A DNA stretch of 46,376 bases from Bradyrhizobium genomosp. I (2014) (GTDB lineage: Bacteria; Pseudomonadota; Alphaproteobacteria; Rhizobiales; Xanthobacteraceae): positions 1 to 46,376 of the forward strand of contig NZ_AJQE01000373.1 in the NCBI RefSeq assembly GCF_000261685.1, written 5' to 3'. Below are positions 1 through 8,827 of this stretch, one piece after another. Every line of letters begins with the position of its first letter. The stretch's first letter is position 1. The position numbers and the translations under genes are program-made. Under the pieces are notes generated by a model. It ran no database searches and was not told the DNA's origin. It saw nothing but the letters and a program-made list of their open reading frames with translations.

Positions 1-325
1 AGACGCGCTTGCGCGCGACGCTCTGGCCCGGGGTCGGATATTCGGTCGTGACCTTGGTCCAGTCGCATTCGAGTTCCTCGGCGACGAGCTGGGCGAGACC
101 GGTGAGCGAGCCCTGGCCCATCTCGGAGCGGGCGATGCGGATCACCACGGTGTCGTCGGGCCTGACCACGACCCAGGCGCCGATCTCGGGCGAGCCGTCG
201 GCAGCACGCACCACGGCGGGGCCGCCGAAGGGGATGTCGAGGCCGATTGCAAGGCCCGCGCCGACAGCAGCGCTGCCGATGACGAAGGCACGACGGTTCA
301 TCCTGGGAGAGACGTGCTTGTTCAT
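1..325 (-). CDS. Molybdopterin hydroxylase large subunit, isoquinoline 1-oxidoreductase beta type (partial, N-terminal 108 aa)
   Basis: Only the first 108 codons are present; the rest lies beyond the left edge. The start at 325 opens with a twin-arginine signal (N-R-R-A-F followed by a hydrophobic Ala/Gly-rich run), so the enzyme is probably exported folded by Tat. After it comes the start of the molybdopterin-binding aldehyde-oxidase/xanthine-dehydrogenase fold (SEMGQGSLTGLAQLVAEEL). Members of this family hydroxylate N-heterocycles or aldehydes using Mo-cofactor. The small [2Fe-2S] subunit gene lies just upstream on the same strand, ending 12 nt before this start, which fits an iorAB-like operon. 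The substrate cannot be told from this fragment; isoquinoline is only the family name. Confidence 0.8.
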   Translation of the reverse strand, partial: MNKHVSPRMNRRAFVIGSAAVGAGLAIGLDIPFGGPAVVRAADGSPEIGAWVVVRPDDTVVIRIARSEMGQGSLTGLAQLVAEELECDWTKVTTEYPTPGQSVARKRV

Positions 326-336
326 GCGGCGGCTCC

Positions 337-786
<450 letters not shown>

Positions 787-1120
787 CGCAAGTCCCCTGA
801 TTGGCCCAATCCACCGATTGAACTCAGGGGCGCAATCTGTCCGGCAAACTGGAACTGTTCAAATCAACACTCCGCGGGCTAGCCGGGATGCATTGCCCGG
901 CCGCGCGAGAGTATGGACCGCGGCGCTGTTTTGCCTCATCCCTTCGTTAATCGATTCGAGTTGACCTCTGGGCGCCAATCCGCGGCTTCAGGCGACGTCC
1001 GGCCGTGAAGGCCGGTTCCAGGCCCGGGTCGCGTCCCGTGGAGCGGCGACAGTTTGTCCTTTTTGCCGGGATGCAAGACGCCGGCACTTTGGTACACTGC
1101 GTCGACACAAAAGGAGTTCC
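787..1120. other. Gene-free spacer between divergent iorA-like gene and radical SAM gene
   Basis: This 334-nt stretch separates two divergent transcription units and must hold both promoters. A short hairpin is visible at 999-1015 (CCGGCC, 5-nt loop, GGCCGG). A clear ribosome binding site (AAGGAG) precedes the ATG at 1121. No convincing consensus promoter, RNA gene or ORF with coding character was found. The open frames that cross it are read-through of antisense frames. Confidence 0.5.
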
Positions 1121-2725
1121 ATGAACGTGCCGAGTCCCTGCAACGTGCTGATGCTCTACCCGCTGTTCTCGGCAGAGTCCTTCTGGAGCTTTGGCGAATC
1201 CTGCAAAGTGATGGGCGTCAAGCGCCCTGCCGCCCCCTTGGGCCTGATCACCGTTGCCGCAATGTTGCCCGAGAGCTGGACGGTCCGGCTGATCGATTGC
1301 AACACGGCAGCCCTCGGCGACGAGGATCTCGCCTGGGCCGACGTCGTCTTCACCGGCGGAATGATGCCGCAGCAGGCCGATACGCTTCGCCTGATCGAGC
1401 TCTGCCGCGCCGCTGGCAAGCCGGTGGTCGTCGGCGGTCCCGATCCCACCTCGAGCCCCCACATCTATGAGCGGGCCGACTTCCGGGTGCTGGGCGAGGC
1501 CGAGAGCGTGATCGACGAATTCATCGCGGCCTGGGAAAGCGGCGCGCGGTCCGGCGTCTTCACCGCGCCGAAATTCCAGGCCGACGTCACCAAGACGCCG
1601 GTGCCGCGTTTCGACCTGCTCAAGTTCGAGGACTATCTCTATCTCGGTGTGCAGTATTCGCGCGGCTGTCCCTTCACCTGTGAATTCTGCGACATCATCG
1701 AGCTCTACGGGCGCGTGCCGCGAACCAAGACGGTCGAGCAGATGTTCGTCGAGCTCGAGACGCTCTACCGGATGGGCTATCGCGGCCATCTCGACTTCGT
1801 CGACGACAATTTCATCGGCAACAAGAAGTCGCTGCGTCAATTCCTGCCAAAGCTCGCCGAATGGCAGCGCACGCACGGCTATCCCTTCGAATTCTCCACG
1901 GAAGCCTCGGTCAACCTCGCCGACGATCCGGAGCTGCTGGAGCTGATGGGGGCGGCCAATTTCTTCGGCATCTTCGTCGGCATCGAAAGTCCCGACCCGG
2001 CGACGCTGGTCGCGATGCGGAAGAAGCAGAACACGCGGCGCAACATCGCCGAGAGCATCCACAAGATCTACGCCGCCGGCATGCTCGTCACCGCGGGCTT
2101 CATTGTCGGCTTCGACAACGAGAAGGTCTCGATGGCGGAGGCCATGATCGAATTCATCGAGGAGGCGGCGATTCCCGTCGCCATGGTCGGCCTGCTCTAT
2201 GCCTTGCCGAACACGCAGCTCACGCGCCGACTCGAGCGCGAAGGCCGGCTGCATCCGGGCCACGATGTGGCGCCGACCATCGGCGCCGATCAGTGCACGG
2301 CCGGCATCAACTTCGATCCGGTCCGTCCGTTGCGCGACATCCTGCTGGATTACAGGCGCGTGCTGGAGCACACCTACAGCCCGGCGGCCTATGCAGGACG
2401 CGTCGACCGCCTGATGACGCTGCTCGACCGATCCAGGCAGCGTCCCGAACTCGCCGAAGGCGATATCCGCGCCAGGCTCGGGGCGATGGAGACGGTGCAC
2501 AAGGTGGTCACCGCCCTTCCCGAGGCACGGGGACCGCTGTGGCAGACCTTCATGAATTGCGCCAAGCGTGACACCTCGTCCGCGCGTATCGCGGTGCAGA
2601 TGATCGCGGCCTATGCGCATCTCGGACCGTTCTCGCGCAAGGTCATCGCCGCCATCGATGCGCGCCTGGCCGCGCTCGACGGTGAGACCGTCATTCCGGC
2701 GAATGTCGGCGTGACGGCGGCTTGA
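1121..2725 (+). CDS. B12-binding radical SAM protein (DUF4070-type C-terminus)
   Basis: This 534-aa protein has a cobalamin-binding Rossmann domain (about residues 8-140), a radical SAM core with the cluster motif Cys183-x3-Cys187-x2-Cys190 in RGCPFTCEFCDI, and a long C-terminal extension of the DUF4070 type. Enzymes with this layout cleave S-adenosylmethionine at a [4Fe-4S] cluster; many use methylcobalamin to methylate unreactive carbons. The start is fixed by AAGGAG seven bases before the ATG. Its stop is only 4 nt from the stop of the convergent MFS gene. The hopanoid C-2 methylase HpnP is a relative, but as I remember it HpnP has a different cluster-flanking sequence, so I do not assign that role. 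The substrate is unknown. Confidence 0.85.
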   Translation: MNVPSPCNVLMLYPLFSAESFWSFGESCKVMGVKRPAAPLGLITVAAMLPESWTVRLIDCNTAALGDEDLAWADVVFTGGMMPQQADTLRLIELCRAAGKPVVVGGPDPTSSPHIYERADFRVLGEAESVIDEFIAAWESGARSGVFTAPKFQADVTKTPVPRFDLLKFEDYLYLGVQYSRGCPFTCEFCDIIELYGRVPRTKTVEQMFVELETLYRMGYRGHLDFVDDNFIGNKKSLRQFLPKLAEWQRTHGYPFEFSTEASVNLADDPELLELMGAANFFGIFVGIESPDPATLVAMRKKQNTRRNIAESIHKIYAAGMLVTAGFIVGFDNEKVSMAEAMIEFIEEAAIPVAMVGLLYALPNTQLTRRLEREGRLHPGHDVAPTIGADQCTAGINFDPVRPLRDILLDYRRVLEHTYSPAAYAGRVDRLMTLLDRSRQRPELAEGDIRARLGAMETVHKVVTALPEARGPLWQTFMNCAKRDTSSARIAVQMIAAYAHLGPFSRKVIAAIDARLAALDGETVIPANVGVTAA

Positions 2726-2729
2726 CGGC

Positions 2730-4118
2730 TTACTTCACCGCGAGCCGCAAGAAGCTCATCACGCTGCCGAGCGCGGCAAAGCCTGCGCCGAGCGCCAGCG
2801 CCAGGGTCGCGCCGTCATGTCCCGCGAGCGCGAAGCAGGCGGCGGCCAGCGCCGCGCCCGTCGTCTGTCCGGTCAGGCGCGCGGTCGCGACGATGCCCGA
2901 GGCACTGCCGCTGCGGTGCGGCGGCGCGCTCGACATCACCGCCTTCATGTTCGGCGCCTGGAAGAAGCCGAACCCCATGCCGCAGATCACCATCCGCCAG
3001 ATGATGTCGGCAATGGCGGGATTGGCCGGCAGCGTCGCGAGCAGCGCCATGCCGAGGCCGAGCAGCACGAGGCCGATGCCGCCGAGCAGGCCGACCGGGT
3101 GGCGGTCGGAGAGGCGCCCCGCGATCGGCGCCATGATGCCGACCACCAGCGGCCAGGGCGTCATGAAGAAACCGGTCTCGACCTGAGAGCGGCCGAGCAC
3201 GTCCTCGAAATAGAACGGCAGCGAAACGAAGGCGAGGCCCTGGACGGCGAAGGAGCACACCGCAGTCGCCGCCGACAGTGCGAACATCGGCCGGCTGAAC
3301 AGGTCGATCGGCAGCATCGGCGCCGGATGATCGGCATGACGGCGGGTCAGGATGAAGCCGAGCGCGAGCGCCGAAACCAGCTCGATGCCCACGACGAGCG
3401 GCGACAGATTGTGCGCGGCGCTGCCGATGCCGGTGATGAACAGGCCGAGGCAGGCGGCGGCGAGGATCGCGCCGAGAAAGTCGAAACCGTGATCGGCGCG
3501 CGGGGTCTTCGGCAGCATCGCAAAGCCGATGCCGATCGCGACGAGGCCGAACGGGATGTTGACGGCGAACAGCCAGGGCCACGGACCGATCGCCAGGATG
3601 GCTGAGGCGATCGAGGGGCCGAAGGTGAAGGCGGTCGCGACCACCAGCGCATTGTGGCCGAAACCGCGGCCCTGCATCCTTCCGGGATAGACGAAGCGCA
3701 CCAGCGCGGTGTTGACGCTCATGATGCCGCTCGCGCCCAGGCCCTGCAACGTGCGCGCGACGAGTAGGCTGTCCAGCGACCACGCCACCGCGCAGAACAG
3801 CGAGGCGATGGTGAACAGGATCAGGCCGCCGAGATAGATGCGCTGGTGCCCGACGATCTCGCCGAGGGCCCCGAGCGGCAGCAGCGTCGCGACCAGCGCG
3901 ATCTGGTAGACGTTGACCACCCAGACCGACTGCTCCGGGCTGACATGCAGATCGGCGGCGATGGCGGGCAGGGCGATGTTGGCGATCGCAGTGTCGAGCG
4001 AGGCCATCGCCAGCGCGGTGAAGATCGCGGCGATCGCCCAGCGCCGCTGCGCGGCCGGCAGGCCATCGGAAATGGTGTGATCAGGCTCGCGCGCGGCGGC
4101 AGGTAACGTGATTGTCAT
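2730..4118 (-). CDS. MFS transporter, DHA2 (EmrB/QacA-like) drug/metabolite exporter family
   Basis: This predicted inner-membrane protein has many hydrophobic helices and classical MFS signatures: LDTAIANIALPAIAADL in helix 1, a motif-A-like loop (GALGEIVGHQRIYLGG), and the antiporter-type motif in helix 5 (FGPSIASAIL). Members export drugs, antiseptics or small metabolites in exchange for protons. The 462-aa start at 4118 is preferred, with GGAG 15 nt upstream; an in-frame ATG at 4166 would add 16 residues but has no visible ribosome site. It is divergent from the dehydrogenase-family gene at 4290 and convergent with the radical SAM gene. No regulator lies beside it, so the substrate is open. 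Confidence 0.85.
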   Translation of the reverse strand: MTITLPAAAREPDHTISDGLPAAQRRWAIAAIFTALAMASLDTAIANIALPAIAADLHVSPEQSVWVVNVYQIALVATLLPLGALGEIVGHQRIYLGGLILFTIASLFCAVAWSLDSLLVARTLQGLGASGIMSVNTALVRFVYPGRMQGRGFGHNALVVATAFTFGPSIASAILAIGPWPWLFAVNIPFGLVAIGIGFAMLPKTPRADHGFDFLGAILAAACLGLFITGIGSAAHNLSPLVVGIELVSALALGFILTRRHADHPAPMLPIDLFSRPMFALSAATAVCSFAVQGLAFVSLPFYFEDVLGRSQVETGFFMTPWPLVVGIMAPIAGRLSDRHPVGLLGGIGLVLLGLGMALLATLPANPAIADIIWRMVICGMGFGFFQAPNMKAVMSSAPPHRSGSASGIVATARLTGQTTGAALAAACFALAGHDGATLALALGAGFAALGSVMSFLRLAVK

Positions 4119-4289
4119 TGCGTTCGCGCGTTGCTCCGGCGTCGTCGCGATAGGGACCTTCGGCATGTACTACGGCCAGGCTGTCTTCCACAGGCATATG
4201 CTTGCATGCTGTGCATGCACGAAGGTCAGGCGATGCGGCCTCGGGCTGGCGTATGCTCACGCGAGCTGCTGCAATGTCAGGGGATCGTC

Positions 4290-5351
4290 ATGCAAATCGT
4301 CGTTTTGCCCGGTGACGGCATCGGACCGGAGATCACGACTGCGACAACGGGCGTGCTGCGGGCGGCGTCCGAGCGCTTCCAGCTCAATCTGCGGCTGGAG
4401 GAGCATGCGGTCGGGCGCGCGAGCCTGAAGCTGTCAGGCACCACCGTGCGGCCAGAGCTGCTCGGCATCGTCCGCGCCGCCGATGGCCTGATCCTGGGGC
4501 CGACCGCGACCTTCGACTTCAAGGACGAGGCGCATGGCGAGATCAATCCTTCGCGGCACTTCCGCAACAGTCTTGACCTCTACGCCAATGTCAGGCCCGC
4601 GCGCACCTATGAGGGGCGGCCCAACCGCCTCGGCGAGTTCGACCTCGTCGTGGTGCGCGAGAACACCGAAGGATTCTATGCCGACCGCAACATGGAGCAG
4701 GGCAATGGCGAGATGCTCGTCACGCCTGACGTCGTCATCTCGCTGCGAAGGATCACGCGGGCGTGCTGCGAGCGCATCGCGCACGCCGCCTGCCGTCTGG
4801 CGCTGAAGCGGCGCAAGCATCTGACCATCGTGCACAAGGCCAATGTGCTGAAGATCGGCGACGGCATGTTCCTCGACATCTGCCGCGCGGCGGCAAAGAC
4901 CTATCCCGGCCTTGCGGTCGACGACATCCTCGTCGACGCCATGATGGCGCATGTGGTGCGCAACCCCGATCGCTTCGACGTGATCGTCACGACCAACATG
5001 TTCGGCGACATCCTGTCCGATCTCACCGCAGAGCTCTCCGGAAGCCTCGGCCTTGGCGGCTCGCTCAATGTCGGCGACGGCTACGCCATGGCGCAGGCCG
5101 CGCACGGCTCGGCGCCCGACATTGCGGGCCAGGATGTCGCCAATCCGGTGTCGCTGATCCTGTCGACGGCCCTGCTGCTGGCCTGGCACGGCGAAAGGAG
5201 CGGTGCCGTGCGTTACGAGGAAGCCGCGCGTGCGATCGAGGCCGCGGTGGCGAAGGCGCTTCGCGAGGGCAGGGCAACGCGCGACGTCGGCGGCACGCTG
5301 GGCACGATCGCGGCGGGGGCGGCGATTGCGGAGATCCTGCAGGCGGAGTGA
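4290..5351 (+). CDS. Isocitrate/isopropylmalate dehydrogenase family protein
   Basis: This 353-aa cytoplasmic NAD(P)-dependent beta-decarboxylating dehydrogenase begins with VLPGDGIGPEI, carries the substrate-binding stretch NSLDLYANVRPAR and RENTEGFYAD, and has the Asp-rich Mg-binding signature NMFGDILSDLTAELSGSLGLGGS. The family oxidises (2R,3S)-2-hydroxy-3-substituted dicarboxylates: isocitrate, 3-isopropylmalate, homoisocitrate or tartrate. Sequence alone does not pick the substrate; it is shorter than proteobacterial Icd and not in a leu operon, so a tartrate- or 3-alkylmalate-type role is possible. The ATG at 4290 (GGGGA upstream) is chosen because the conserved N-terminal strand starts right there, although the frame stays open upstream to 4131. 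Confidence 0.85.
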   Translation: MQIVVLPGDGIGPEITTATTGVLRAASERFQLNLRLEEHAVGRASLKLSGTTVRPELLGIVRAADGLILGPTATFDFKDEAHGEINPSRHFRNSLDLYANVRPARTYEGRPNRLGEFDLVVVRENTEGFYADRNMEQGNGEMLVTPDVVISLRRITRACCERIAHAACRLALKRRKHLTIVHKANVLKIGDGMFLDICRAAAKTYPGLAVDDILVDAMMAHVVRNPDRFDVIVTTNMFGDILSDLTAELSGSLGLGGSLNVGDGYAMAQAAHGSAPDIAGQDVANPVSLILSTALLLAWHGERSGAVRYEEAARAIEAAVAKALREGRATRDVGGTLGTIAAGAAIAEILQAE

Positions 5352-5686
5352 GCTGCTGTGGCGCGTTTTTTCTTGGGCTCAAAACAAAAAGTCGAAAAAC
5401 AACCCCATGCACAGTAGAAGGCCCCTTGATCGATAAGGGATTTTCCGGCCGTGTCGGAACGACATTCGCCGGCCGCGATCAAGTTGACCCGTCGGGCAAA
5501 ACACTGGCAGGATGCTATCGTGGCAGCGATGGGGTCCAAGGCTACGGCGCGTTCTCATCACACGCGCTGTCCGCTTCAGCCCGCACGACGTCGCGCCTCT
5601 CCCTGCCCACGTTGAGCCAGATCAATACTCGCCGCGCGCGGCCGCCGGACCTTTCCATCAGCGTATCCATGGAAGGGGCGGCCGAC
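5352..5686. other. Gene-free spacer with probable dispersed-repeat fragment
   Basis: This 335-nt stretch lies between the dehydrogenase-family gene and the antiporter gene. The part at about 5370-5515 is A-rich and unlike coding sequence. It contains phrases that I recognise from many Bradyrhizobium spacers (around 5395-5420 and 5485-5505), so it is probably a fragment of a dispersed repeat. An imperfect palindrome, CCTT-GATCGAT-AAGG, lies near 5424-5438. The remainder up to 5670 has no ORF with coding character. The Shine-Dalgarno GGAAGGGG at 5671-5678 serves the ATG at 5687. No copy comparison could be made from this window. Confidence 0.4.
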
Positions 5687-6787
5687 ATGCAGACTCTGCT
5701 CACGGAAATCCGGAATACCCCTTTGCTCTGGATGCTGGCCTTCGTGCCCATCGTGCTGGTGGCCGAGGCCGTGGCCCCGCATTCCCACACGCTGCTCTTC
5801 GTGCTGGCGGTGCTCGCGATCGTGCCACTGGCGGCCCTGCTCAGCCATGCCACCGAAGCGGTCGCCGCGAAGACCGGCGATGCCGTGGGCGGACTGCTCA
5901 ATGCCACGCTCGGCAACCTGACGGAGCTGATCATCGCCATCACCGCGCTGCGTGCAGGGCAGTACATGCTCGTGAAGGCCTCGATTGCGGGCGCGATCGT
6001 CACCAACGCGGTGTTCATGCTCGGCGCCTGCCTGCTGCTCGGCGGCCTGCGCTACCACGTGCAGGAGTACAACCGTGCCGGCGCGCGGCTCTCGTCCGGC
6101 CTGTTGCTGATGGCAACCGTTGCCCTGCTTGCGCCTTCGGCCGTCGCCGATCTCGAGCACCTGCCGCAAGGCGGGGGCATCTTGAACAAGCTCAGCGTCG
6201 GAATTTCAATCCTGCTCATCATCGCCTATGCGCTCGGCCTGTTGTTCTCGCTTGTTACGCACAAGGAGTTGTTCGCAAGCTCTGATCATGGCGACGCCAA
6301 GGAGGCGCACTGGCCGATCGGAATAGCCGTCGGCACGCTGCTTGTCGTCACGGTGCTGGTCGCGCTGGTCAGCGAAATCTTCGTGGAGTCGGTGCAGAAG
6401 GCGGCGGAGACCTTCGGGATGAGCCCGGCCTTTGTCGGCTTCATCGTCGTCTCGCTGGTCGGCGCTGCCGCCGAGTTTGCGGTGGCCTTTGCCGCCGCGC
6501 GCAAGGACCGGCTCGACATGGCCATCAGCATCGCGCTCGGCAGCGCCTCCCAGATCGCGCTGTTCGTTGCCCCGGCGCTAGTGCTGCTCAGCTATGTCGT
6601 GGGACCCACGCCGATGAACCTGCAGTTCTGGCCGGGCGCCGTCACCATGGTGATGATCGCGACCGTCACGTCGGCCTTCATCACCGCCAGCGGGCGCTCG
6701 GCCTGGTTCGTCGGAGCCCTGATGCTGTTCATCTATGCGGTCTTTGCGCTGACGCTGTATGTCGTCCCGCCGGCGGGCCCGGGATGA
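5687..6787 (+). CDS. chaA: Ca2+/H+ antiporter, CaCA superfamily (ChaA/CAX-like)
   Basis: This 366-aa inner-membrane protein has about ten or eleven hydrophobic helices in two inverted halves joined by an acidic loop (SSDHGDAKEAH near residue 200). The first half has the alpha-1 repeat with GNLTELIIAI, whose Glu is the ion-binding acid in this superfamily. The second half has the alpha-2 repeat (GAAAEFAVAF, then SIALGSASQIALFV). The family exchanges cytoplasmic calcium or sodium for protons. The ATG at 5687 follows GGAAGGGG by eight bases; an in-frame ATG at 5669 lacks a site. In alpha-2 the Asn-Glu pair common in CAX proteins is Ala-Glu here, so the ion preference is uncertain. Confidence 0.85.
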   Translation: MQTLLTEIRNTPLLWMLAFVPIVLVAEAVAPHSHTLLFVLAVLAIVPLAALLSHATEAVAAKTGDAVGGLLNATLGNLTELIIAITALRAGQYMLVKASIAGAIVTNAVFMLGACLLLGGLRYHVQEYNRAGARLSSGLLLMATVALLAPSAVADLEHLPQGGGILNKLSVGISILLIIAYALGLLFSLVTHKELFASSDHGDAKEAHWPIGIAVGTLLVVTVLVALVSEIFVESVQKAAETFGMSPAFVGFIVVSLVGAAAEFAVAFAAARKDRLDMAISIALGSASQIALFVAPALVLLSYVVGPTPMNLQFWPGAVTMVMIATVTSAFITASGRSAWFVGALMLFIYAVFALTLYVVPPAGPG

Positions 6788-7128
6788 AGGGTTGTCGCTC
6801 GTCGGCATGAGGCTTCTGATTTCACCCGGCGGAGGATGGCTGCCCGCCGACAAGCCGCGGGGTGGGGAAGCCGCAGGCGGGATGATGACATTGCTCCATG
6901 ACCCGTGGTCGAACCTGGCGTCGGCAGCGGCGAATCTCTGGCACCCATTATTTAATTTGACTTAGCATATAGTTAAAATTATATAGTTATTATATATTTA
7001 ATAAATTTAATCGCGGCGGCGTGCCGCCTGACGTCATTTCGATCTGCCGATTTCCGATCGAGCATTGAACCATGCGAACAGGCCGAGCCATCCACTCCAT
7101 TGGGTTGCCGTCGAGAGAGGCGTGATGC
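6788..7128. other. Gene-free spacer with AT-rich island
   Basis: This 341-nt spacer has ordinary GC content at both ends, but 6941-7010 is almost entirely A and T, in sharp contrast to the GC-rich surroundings. No ORF with coding character lies in it. The AT-rich part holds the candidate promoter listed separately. The spacer ends with GAGAGAGG, the ribosome binding site of the coiled-coil gene at 7129. Confidence 0.6.
6957..6985 (+). promoter_or_regulatory. Candidate sigma70-type promoter in AT-rich island
   Basis: TTGACT at 6957-6962 resembles the -35 hexamer (TTGACA). After a 17-nt spacer, TATATA at 6980-6985 can act as -10, with TATAGT overlapping two bases later as an alternative. It points towards the gene at 7129, leaving a leader of roughly 135 nt. 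The surrounding AT-rich tract would melt easily and is also the kind of DNA that xenogeneic silencers bind. The call rests on pattern only. Confidence 0.4.
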
Positions 7129-8763
7129 ATGCGCCGACCAATTGATACAGCACCGAGGAGCGGAGAAGGCATCTGGGTAGAAGATGCGACCGGGGCTGCC
7201 GAGGTCGGCCACTGGTCACCCGAGGCGGGCAAATGGGTCTGGCAGAACGGCTCTCCAATCAATCCGGCGCCCACCCATTGGCATCCCGCGATGGAGGATG
7301 TCGATCCGGAGGACGAACGATCGGGCGGCTCGCTCGTGGCGGCTGCAATTCTGATCCCCGTCATCTTCGTCGGGGCTTCCCTGCTCGGCGTGTTCACACC
7401 GTTCACGGCGCAACCGGACATGACGCGCATCGGCGGCGAGAGCGCCCTCAGCCTGGATCAGCGGCCGGAAATCGCGACCGGTTCGCTAGCGCTCCTTCAG
7501 CGCGAAGCGAGCGAAGCCCTGATGCAGGCGGAGCCAGCAAGCGTGGTGCAACCAAGCCAGCGGCTGGACGAAGACGCGCCGCGCATTGTAGCGCCCGCCA
7601 ACGAGCTGGCCGAGGCGCACAGGGAGCTCGACGAGGCGGTCCAGCGCACGCACACGGCGGAAATCGCCGCGGAGGAGCTGCGGAAATCACTCCAACAGGA
7701 GCAAGCCCACAGCGCCGAGCTCGCGAACGAACTTGCCGGAGCCCGCCGCGAGATCGACGCCGGCAACGCGCAATCCCGCAGCGCGGACGATGTGGCCGCG
7801 CAGCAGAGAGATGCGGCGGCGCGGGAGATCGCGGAACTGCGGCAGTCCCTGCAGCAGGAGCGGCAAAGAGGCGGCCTCCTCGAGAAGCAGGCGAACGCCG
7901 CGCAGGCGGCAGCGGCGAGCGCTGAGCAAGAACGCCACGAGGCGCAGTCACGCGCCGCCGCGCTCGCGAGCGAACTCGCCGGAATACCTCGTGGATCGCT
8001 CATGGCGGAAGCTGCGGCCTCGGAACAGAAGGAGGCAGTAGGGCGGGAGGTTGCGGAGCTGCGGCAGTCCTTGCAAGACGAGCGGCAGAAGAACGCCGAC
8101 CTCGTCGCCCAGGCCAAAGCAGCGCAAGCGGCAGCGGCCGATGCCGAACAACAACGTCGCGCTCTCGAAGAGGTCCGGGCGCATGCGGCCGTGCAGGCGA
8201 GGGAACTTGCGGAAACGCGCCGTGAGATCGAAACCCGGAACGTGCAATTGCGCGAGGCGAACGATGCGATCTCGCAGCAGAGACAGGCAGCGAACCGGGA
8301 GATTGCCGAACTGCGGCAGTCGCTGCAACAGGAGCGGAGCGGGACCGAAGCCAGGCAAAAGGACCGTGCATCGGCATCGGCCCCAACCGATGCGCGCCTC
8401 CAGGTGGAGCAAACAAATGTAGGCTCGATCTTGCCGGTGACGCGGAGCGTGGAAGCGGCTGTCGCGGAGCCGCTGACAGCCGCGAACCGAAACGAGGCGG
8501 AGGCACGATTGATCCCGCGCGCCAGGGCGTTGCTCGATCAGGGAAATATCGGTGCGGCGCGGATCGTGCTCGAGCTCGCGTCTGAGAAGGACATTGCGCA
8601 GGCAAGTTTCATGCTCGCGGAGACCTACGATCCGGCGGTTCTGTCCGCCTGGGGGACCTATGGAACGCGCGGTGAAGCGGCCAAGGCGCGAGAGCTCTAC
8701 GCGAAGGCACACCGGGGCGGTATTCGCGAAGCAAAGGAACGGCTGGATGCGCTGCAGCGCTGA
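7129..8763 (+). CDS. Membrane-anchored coiled-coil protein with C-terminal Sel1/TPR-like domain
   Basis: This 544-aa protein has four parts. Residues 1-55 are a small Trp-rich domain (PIDTAPRSGEGIWV...THWHP) that also occurs as short rhizobial proteins. Residues 68-90 are one transmembrane helix. Residues 155-410 are a long Ala/Glu/Gln/Arg coiled coil. Residues 455-544 are a helical Sel1/TPR-like region (ARALLDQGNIGAARIVLELA, AKARELYAKAH). The coil repeats the phrase AELRQSLQQER near residues 235, 309 and 393, with a weaker copy at 182. The layout suggests a single-pass protein whose coil and repeat domain reach into the periplasm. It is first in a row of four genes for exported proteins. The function is not known to me. 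Confidence 0.8.
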   Translation: MRRPIDTAPRSGEGIWVEDATGAAEVGHWSPEAGKWVWQNGSPINPAPTHWHPAMEDVDPEDERSGGSLVAAAILIPVIFVGASLLGVFTPFTAQPDMTRIGGESALSLDQRPEIATGSLALLQREASEALMQAEPASVVQPSQRLDEDAPRIVAPANELAEAHRELDEAVQRTHTAEIAAEELRKSLQQEQAHSAELANELAGARREIDAGNAQSRSADDVAAQQRDAAAREIAELRQSLQQERQRGGLLEKQANAAQAAAASAEQERHEAQSRAAALASELAGIPRGSLMAEAAASEQKEAVGREVAELRQSLQDERQKNADLVAQAKAAQAAAADAEQQRRALEEVRAHAAVQARELAETRREIETRNVQLREANDAISQQRQAANREIAELRQSLQQERSGTEARQKDRASASAPTDARLQVEQTNVGSILPVTRSVEAAVAEPLTAANRNEAEARLIPRARALLDQGNIGAARIVLELASEKDIAQASFMLAETYDPAVLSAWGTYGTRGEAAKARELYAKAHRGGIREAKERLDALQR

Positions 8764-8827
8764 GAGTGGACTTGGTGCAGTCCTGCGGAACCAGAGGTTG
8801 CGGTGGCAGATTCGGAAGGGAAACGAC

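Noticed and set aside
999..1040. EcfG-like element GGAAC-N17-CGTC on the minus strand
   Set aside because: One mismatch and more than 200 nt from the iorA-like start; the match is built from a local hairpin.
947..2620. 557-aa open frame on the minus strand
   Set aside because: Shadow of the radical SAM gene: rich in Arg, Gly, His and Asp with no domain, typical of antisense frames in GC-rich DNA.
1121..2725. Assignment as hopanoid C-2 methylase HpnP
   Set aside because: Domain layout and length fit, but the sequence around the radical SAM cluster and the N-terminus differ from HpnP as I remember it, and no hopanoid gene is nearby. Kept as an unassigned DUF4070 radical SAM protein.
4763..5686. 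N-terminal 308-residue extension of the Ca2+/H+ antiporter frame
   Set aside because: The region is antiporter-frame read-through across the dehydrogenase-family gene; the ribosome site and the first helix point to the ATG at 5687.
7672..8341. CRISPR-like or satellite repeat suspected from recurring 30-base phrases
   Set aside because: Copies are inside a continuous coding frame, unevenly spaced and diverged at third-codon positions, so they are protein repeats.
8790..8815. EcfG-like GGAAC element before the TAXI gene
   Set aside because: No CGTT follows at 16 or 17 nt.
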